A DNA stretch of 64,000 bases, from positions 136,990 to 200,989 of the forward strand of contig NZ_POSF01000011.1 in assembly GCF_004343605.1 (NCBI RefSeq), given 5' to 3'. Below are positions 59,428-64,000 of the stretch, one piece after another; within the stretch, counting starts at the first letter, position 1, and the number at the start of each line of letters is the position of its first letter. The position numbers and the translations under genes are program-made. The stretch comes from Dehalobacter sp. 12DCB1. GTDB lineage: Bacteria > Bacillota > Desulfitobacteriia > Desulfitobacteriales > Syntrophobotulaceae. Under the pieces are notes generated by a model that did not search any database, was not told the DNA's origin, and saw only the letters and a program-made list of their open reading frames with translations.

Positions 59428-62031
59428 TTATTTTGAAGCTTTTATTTCACTTAAAGGATTGTCCGTTAGTTTCTGCCCTATATCCTGATAGGATAGTCTT
59501 TCCTCAGTTAAAATTAAACAAATTTGTTCCCTGGAAAACAGAGTGGAACCATGGTCTTTTACTAGTAGACTTCTTATTTTTCTTAAAAGTTGTGTAGTTA
59601 GTGATCCTAATAGACGTATTTCTTCAACATTTTTATGAAAAAGATCTCTAGATTGTGGTATGGCATCTTCGTGTATCTTATCTTTAGGACTAATAATAAT
59701 TACAGTAATTTGTGTGTCACTTTTGATATCTCTCTTTTCTTTAATCCAATTAATATGACCAGATGCCTGACGACAATTATCTATAGAAATCGGGGCATCC
59801 TTTTTTTCTTCAGTTTTTGCTTCAAATCCATAAATTATATTATCTAGTTGCCAAATCCCGTCAGGAGTCCCATCCCCTTTAGGCTTAGTTGAGTCAAATC
59901 CGAGGTATTTTCCTAACAATTCTAATCCTTTTTCAAAAATTTTAGCATCATCATTATTTAGCGATTCCAGAAATTCTGTCATTTGCTTCTCAAATTTTAC
60001 GCCCAGTATTCCGAGCTCGGAAACTATATTTTCAATATTCTCTGCTTGAATAGCTAAATAACGATCTGACTTTAGTAAATCGTCTTTAGTTGGAACGTGG
60101 CTTACTAGGTTTGTCAACCATGTCATTGCACTAGAAATACTAAGCGCAGAGGTATAATATTCCCTCGCTAACCTTTCATCAATATTAATTTTACCATTAG
60201 CAAGATAAGCACAATTTCCAGCTAAATAAAACCACCATGCCCGGTATCCGGCGATTTCTTTGCCTCCACTTAATGAATCAATTATAGCTTTGGCCTTTTC
60301 AAGAGCTCTTTCTAATTCATTTTTCCAGAGTGCATATGTAAAATCGACTTCATTACTAACACTTGATGTTAATTTAATGGTTTCTTTTCTCACTACTTTA
60401 TCGTATTCATCTCTTATACCATTAATTGCATCATTAATAGCCGAGAAATATTCCTTATTATTTATAAAGTTATACATAAAATCAACCATTTGTTCAGCTG
60501 AATCCATTTTTTCAGAATTAGTTAAACCAAATTCAATTTCTGCTTGAATCTCCGAATGAAAGGCTTCAATATTTTCCTTTTTTGCACAAAATTTAACAAG
60601 GTCAGGATCTATCATCAGGACATTAGCAAAATCATCGCTCGATCTTGTACATCTACCTAATGCCTGAGTAATGCGAGTCTTAACTAATTCATTTAAAATG
60701 GAATTTGCCCCCAACCTATTCCATAAAAATCCTTCTTGAAGGTTTGTCGCTTGAGGCATCCCAAATATAATAAGTAATCGGCAAATATCTCCTGATAAGT
60801 CTATACCATCGTATCTATTGGTTAATATTAAAACTACTTTTTCGTTATGTAAAAAAGTTTCTAAACTGTCTTCAATGTCCCTTGATTCCAATATCTGATA
60901 TTCTGGTAAGGCTGCATTAACTAAATCTTTAAAAACTTGGGCTCTGCTATTATCAGGACATAATACTAATGCCTTTTTTTGTTTTGATATTGCATTAATA
61001 GCAATAAGAATTGCTTGATTTGAAGTAAATTTTAAATTAGGAAATAGGATGAGTCTTCTTCCATTACTGTATTTTTCCCATCCTTTTGGAATAGGTATTT
61101 TTTTAAGCTCCCTTATTCCTGTAATTCGCTCAAGTTCACCTCCATCTCCAAGTGTTGCTGACATAAATACTCTTTGGGAAGCATTTTTAAAAGCATAATG
61201 TGTTAACGTAGGAGGTATTAATGGGCGGATATTAATCTCTCCCCAGGAGAAAAACATTTGACAAGCTTCGATGTTATTACAGATCATAGACCAAGCATAT
61301 TTAGCATTCCCACAATCTTCTACGTTTGCTTCTATCAAAGAGATGAGGTCAACTTTTTTAAACAAAAACTTAGGATAAGGAATTAGATCGTAGATAGGGA
61401 TGTAATGGTCGTAATCATCATGCATAATCCGATTATAATGATAATCTGAAATATCATCTTCAAATAGTTTAATTATGTTCTCAAATAAGTTTTTATTGTC
61501 CTTTCGTTTAATATTTAAAGTCCATAATGAAGAAATATAATTTTCTGCTGAATGTGCATCATCGAAGATAATTGTATTAGCATCATCCAATCTTGGGTTT
61601 GTATTAAAAATTGCACTATAAGTTGTTATAGCTATTGCTCTTCCTCTTAAATAATTACCATAATCACTTTCAGAGTAATGTGCCTGTGGTCCTATCAGTA
61701 AACATGCAGATATTCCATATTCCTTAGCTTTAATAAAAACTTGATTCGCCAACTGTCTTGTTGGGCATAGGTATAGTACTCTATTTTCTTTGCACCTTCT
61801 TCTATACTCGGCGATTAATAATCCAACTAATGTCTTTCCTGTACCTGTTGGCAACTCAAGAGCTATATTTTCTTTATCGCGATTATTGGAATAATAATCT
61901 CTTAAAATATCAGCTTGTTGAGACCAAAGCCCTTTTACACTTGGTATTTGTAATTCATGAAATATAGATTCTGGATCTTTTTCAATTATTTTTATTTTTT
62001 TGGGTGTAACAAATTTAAACGATTCACTCAT
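59428..62031 (-). CDS. SF2 helicase fused to a PD-(D/E)xK nuclease domain
   Basis: About 867 aa. The helicase has ELPTGTGKTLVGLLIAEYRR at about 56 (Walker A), IIFDDAHSAENYISS (DDAH box), VFMSATLGDGG and ITQALGRCTRSSDDF (motif VI), like XPD/DinG-type helicases. The C-terminal region has GDGTPDGIWQLDNIIYGFEA followed by KTEEK, a D...ExK nuclease signature. The combination would unwind and cut DNA. ATG 62031, seven bases after GAGGGG, is preferred. It is upstream of the nuclease/SMC pair on the same strand. Confidence 0.82.
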   Translation of the reverse strand: MSESFKFVTPKKIKIIEKDPESIFHELQIPSVKGLWSQQADILRDYYSNNRDKENIALELPTGTGKTLVGLLIAEYRRRCKENRVLYLCPTRQLANQVFIKAKEYGISACLLIGPQAHYSESDYGNYLRGRAIAITTYSAIFNTNPRLDDANTIIFDDAHSAENYISSLWTLNIKRKDNKNLFENIIKLFEDDISDYHYNRIMHDDYDHYIPIYDLIPYPKFLFKKVDLISLIEANVEDCGNAKYAWSMICNNIEACQMFFSWGEINIRPLIPPTLTHYAFKNASQRVFMSATLGDGGELERITGIRELKKIPIPKGWEKYSNGRRLILFPNLKFTSNQAILIAINAISKQKKALVLCPDNSRAQVFKDLVNAALPEYQILESRDIEDSLETFLHNEKVVLILTNRYDGIDLSGDICRLLIIFGMPQATNLQEGFLWNRLGANSILNELVKTRITQALGRCTRSSDDFANVLMIDPDLVKFCAKKENIEAFHSEIQAEIEFGLTNSEKMDSAEQMVDFMYNFINNKEYFSAINDAINGIRDEYDKVVRKETIKLTSSVSNEVDFTYALWKNELERALEKAKAIIDSLSGGKEIAGYRAWWFYLAGNCAYLANGKINIDERLAREYYTSALSISSAMTWLTNLVSHVPTKDDLLKSDRYLAIQAENIENIVSELGILGVKFEKQMTEFLESLNNDDAKIFEKGLELLGKYLGFDSTKPKGDGTPDGIWQLDNIIYGFEAKTEEKKDAPISIDNCRQASGHINWIKEKRDIKSDTQITVIIISPKDKIHEDAIPQSRDLFHKNVEEIRLLGSLTTQLLRKIRSLLVKDHGSTLFSREQICLILTEERLSYQDIGQKLTDNPLSEIKASK

Positions 62032-62158
62032 ATAAATACCCCTCAAATTTTTTAAAGAAATTTTATTAACAGATTAATAAAATAATAAACTTTCCATTTT
62101 AGACATAATGCCCTCTTCAAGAATGAAATCTTACTAGAATCTCAAAAGCATAATCATT

Positions 62159-62581
62159 TCATAATCTCCTCAACCTCTCCGCCACCTCAACATCCGCCGG
62201 ACAAAACTCATACAGTCCCAATTCCTCCGCCCTCACCCATCGTATATCCCAGTGAACTATTCTTTGCAGCTCCCCCTCAATAATCCGGCTCTCAAAGAAA
62301 GTAAAGCACATCTCTTTCTCCCCATACGTATACCGACTCTCCGCAAACACCTCACCAACCTGAATCGTAATACCGAGTTCCTCCTGACATTCCCGAACCA
62401 GACATTCCTCCAAGCTCTCCCCAATCTCCTGCTTCCCTCCTGGAAATTCCCAAAGCAGCGGACAGCTGCCCGTATTGTCACGCTGACAAATTAAAATCTT
62501 ATCATCCTGTCTCAAGATCGCTGCGGTGACTTGCGTTATTTTTTTCTGATCCATCATTTCATCCATCATCTCAACCCACAA
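62159..62581 (-). CDS. Nudix (MutT-like) hydrolase
   Basis: About 140 aa. The Nudix box GGKQEIGESLEECLVRECQE followed by ELGI is complete, and the N-terminus ITQVTAAILRQDDKILICQR resembles MutT/8-oxo-dGTPases. It probably sanitises oxidised nucleotides or acts on a defence-related nucleotide. It overlaps the end of the helicase gene by about 11 bases, so the two are probably co-translated. Several in-frame ATGs (62581, 62569, 62566, 62557) make the exact start uncertain. Confidence 0.88.
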   Translation of the reverse strand: MWVEMMDEMMDQKKITQVTAAILRQDDKILICQRDNTGSCPLLWEFPGGKQEIGESLEECLVRECQEELGITIQVGEVFAESRYTYGEKEMCFTFFESRIIEGELQRIVHWDIRWVRAEELGLYEFCPADVEVAERLRRL

Positions 62582-64000
62582 TCAATTTATTCGTCTTATT
62601 AATGAACTTCGCCGGGATCGGCTCATGAAGCCGCCAGATAATATTCATCGGCCTGCTTCCCTCATGTTTGACATAATCAGCTAACCCGAGAAACGTATAG
62701 GGCGCTGCTCCTATGGCATCCGCTTTATATTCCCGTACAAATAGCAGTACTTTGTTGCCATTTTCTTGATGATGGATATAACGCTGACCCGTCGTCGACT
62801 CTTCCGATGTCGTGCTCTGGCTCTGCCAGTGGAACAATCGGTCATTGATCGAATAATCATGATACAGGGTGGTCGGTGAGTAGTCCTTATCCGATTTATT
62901 GAGGGTAATAAAGAAAATATCCGCTCTCTTATCCGGTAAGTACTTGACTCCCTCGCGAACGGTCGCCGGTTTCAGGAAATCGTAAGCCACCATGATTTGA
63001 TCCCGGGTATAGGTACAGTGCAAATCTAATGGACAGTCAAATCCCAGGTTCACCGGCCTATCCAGAAAATCAATCTTGTCATAGTTGTAGCGCAAGATCT
63101 CCAATAACTCCTCAAACAATACCGGATTACTTTTCAAGAGCAATAGACCCTCATTGAGAGATGAAAACCCGCAATCTTCCACTGATTTCTGCCAGACTGT
63201 AAAATGGAACATCTGCAGCATCCGCTTCTCTAAATCCGAGAAGTCCGCTTCATCAAATACTTCCATCTCCGGCAGTACCTCGAGCAGAAATCGAATCCAC
63301 CTTCGGGAATCCATGGCGCAGATCCGGCCGAATGCTTTGGTCAATATATTTTCCTGTTCCTCTTCAAAATCATCCCGAACCCCTGCCATCACACAGAGCC
63401 GGGAAAAAGACCCTCTCGCATAAAGCGTTTTAATACCGATATGCGCATGCTCCAAGAAATTAGCCAGGTTTAATTCTACGCCGGTATCTTCCGTAAAACT
63501 GGCCAGTCGCGTAATCATCCCTATATTCTTATTACCGTAAGAACTGCGAATATTGTCCAGGATATATTCCCTTGCCTTGCGTTCCAGCTGAATAAAACAG
63601 CCTTTGGGCAAAGAGGTAAACCCTTCCTTGACTTCACGCTGGATATTTCGGGTCGTGTTACCTAAGAGCGCGGCAAATTTCTCTTCAAAATTGTATTTCT
63701 TATTGGCAAGACCTATAAAATCGAGAACGGTCAGACAGTCCTTATTCTCAGCCAGTCGCAAACCCCTCCCAAGCTGCTGCAGGAAAATGGTGAGACTCTC
63801 CGTTGGGCGCAAGAAAAGAACCGTATTAATCTCGGGAATGTCGACCCCTTCGTTATATAAATCCACGACAAAGATAAACCGTATTTCGCCGCTAACTAAT
63901 TTCTTTTTAGCGGTGTTCCGTTCTTCATCACTGGAATCCGAGATCAATGAAATCGAGGGAATATGGGAACGGTTAAAACTATCTGCCATATACGCAGCAT
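62571..64000 (-). CDS. DEAD/DEAH helicase with DUF3427, N-terminus beyond window
   Basis: The visible part (about 476 codons, still open at the edge) contains the second helicase lobe (FVVDLYNEGVDIPEINTVLF, QQLGRGLRLAENKDCLTVLD) and a C-terminal DUF3427 domain with ILRYNYDKIDFLDRP, TTLYHDYSINDRLFHWQSQS and FLGLADYVKHEGSRPMNIIW. Family members usually start with a PLD nuclease and helicase lobe 1, which lie to the right of the window. Such proteins belong to defence islands and often come with a Nudix gene, as here. Confidence 0.85.
   Translation of the reverse strand, partial: AAYMADSFNRSHIPSISLISDSSDEERNTAKKKLVSGEIRFIFVVDLYNEGVDIPEINTVLFLRPTESLTIFLQQLGRGLRLAENKDCLTVLDFIGLANKKYNFEEKFAALLGNTTRNIQREVKEGFTSLPKGCFIQLERKAREYILDNIRSSYGNKNIGMITRLASFTEDTGVELNLANFLEHAHIGIKTLYARGSFSRLCVMAGVRDDFEEEQENILTKAFGRICAMDSRRWIRFLLEVLPEMEVFDEADFSDLEKRMLQMFHFTVWQKSVEDCGFSSLNEGLLLLKSNPVLFEELLEILRYNYDKIDFLDRPVNLGFDCPLDLHCTYTRDQIMVAYDFLKPATVREGVKYLPDKRADIFFITLNKSDKDYSPTTLYHDYSINDRLFHWQSQSTTSEESTTGQRYIHHQENGNKVLLFVREYKADAIGAAPYTFLGLADYVKHEGSRPMNIIWRLHEPIPAKFINKTNKLIVG

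Noticed and set aside
1-64000. tRNA, rRNA or intact insertion sequences
   Set aside because: No TFC-loop-like GTTCGAATC/cloverleaf pattern, rRNA stretch or transposase-like protein was recognised on either strand.

Overview
The window looks like the chromosome of a low-to-medium GC, spore-forming, organohalide-respiring Firmicute of the Desulfitobacterium/Dehalobacter type. The basis is two reductive dehalogenase operons with CprK-type regulators, a PceT/CprT-like trigger factor and CprD/E-like GroEL paralogues, next to a gerA-C-B spore germination operon and a spore photoproduct lyase. No rRNA, tRNA, CRISPR array or intact insertion sequence was seen.

Region 1 (1-17.7 kb) is an organohalide-respiration island. 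On the minus strand it holds the start of a CprK-like gene cut by the left edge and a fragment of a second gerA copy. Then come an rdhA-rdhB-rdhC operon ending in an unlisted-size 35-residue membrane peptide, its CRP/FNR regulator, the ger operon, a trigger-factor-like chaperone, and a second operon rdhB-rdhA-cprK with a CprA-type enzyme. Facing away are a decayed gene, two tandem GroEL paralogues and another CRP/FNR regulator. Regulators sense and switch on the operons, chaperones probably mature the Tat-exported corrinoid/FeS enzymes, and RdhB/RdhC tie them to the membrane.

Region 2 (17.7-29.8 kb) is mixed metabolism and gene decay: a ferredoxin-type aldo/keto reductase, a cell-wall amidase with CWB2 repeats, GyrI-like proteins (one broken), and a four-gene operon (radical SAM, membrane protein, unknown protein, GMC oxidoreductase) containing a 14-bp tandem repeat. 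Remnants of an ECF sigma factor and an ABC permease follow, then a YdjM-like hydrolase and spore photoproduct lyase.

Region 3 (29.8-39.1 kb) is a redox and signalling block: rubredoxin-ferritin (frameshifted), rubredoxin-flavoprotein, cupredoxin lipoprotein, a small b561-like membrane protein, a hybrid histidine kinase, an OmpR regulator, a stand-alone HisKA peptide, a DoxX protein and a receiver protein. Three of its promoters carry the same roughly 50-bp sequence centred on ATGTCAT-N4-ATGACAT, so they probably form one regulon.

Region 4 (39.2-64 kb) moves into a defence and stress island: AlkD-like glycosylase, DUF3102/DUF1659/DUF2922 genes, DinD and RhuM (both with LexA-type GAAC-N4-GTTC sites), a WYL regulator, isochorismatase, methyltransferase and PASTA protein. 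These are followed by a complete type I restriction system, a DUF429 remnant, a KAP NTPase, a nuclease/SMC pair resembling Lamassu or ABC-3C systems, a helicase-nuclease fusion, a Nudix hydrolase, and a DUF3427 helicase cut by the right edge. The cluster at 54.4-62.0 kb is the best candidate for an undescribed defence system.
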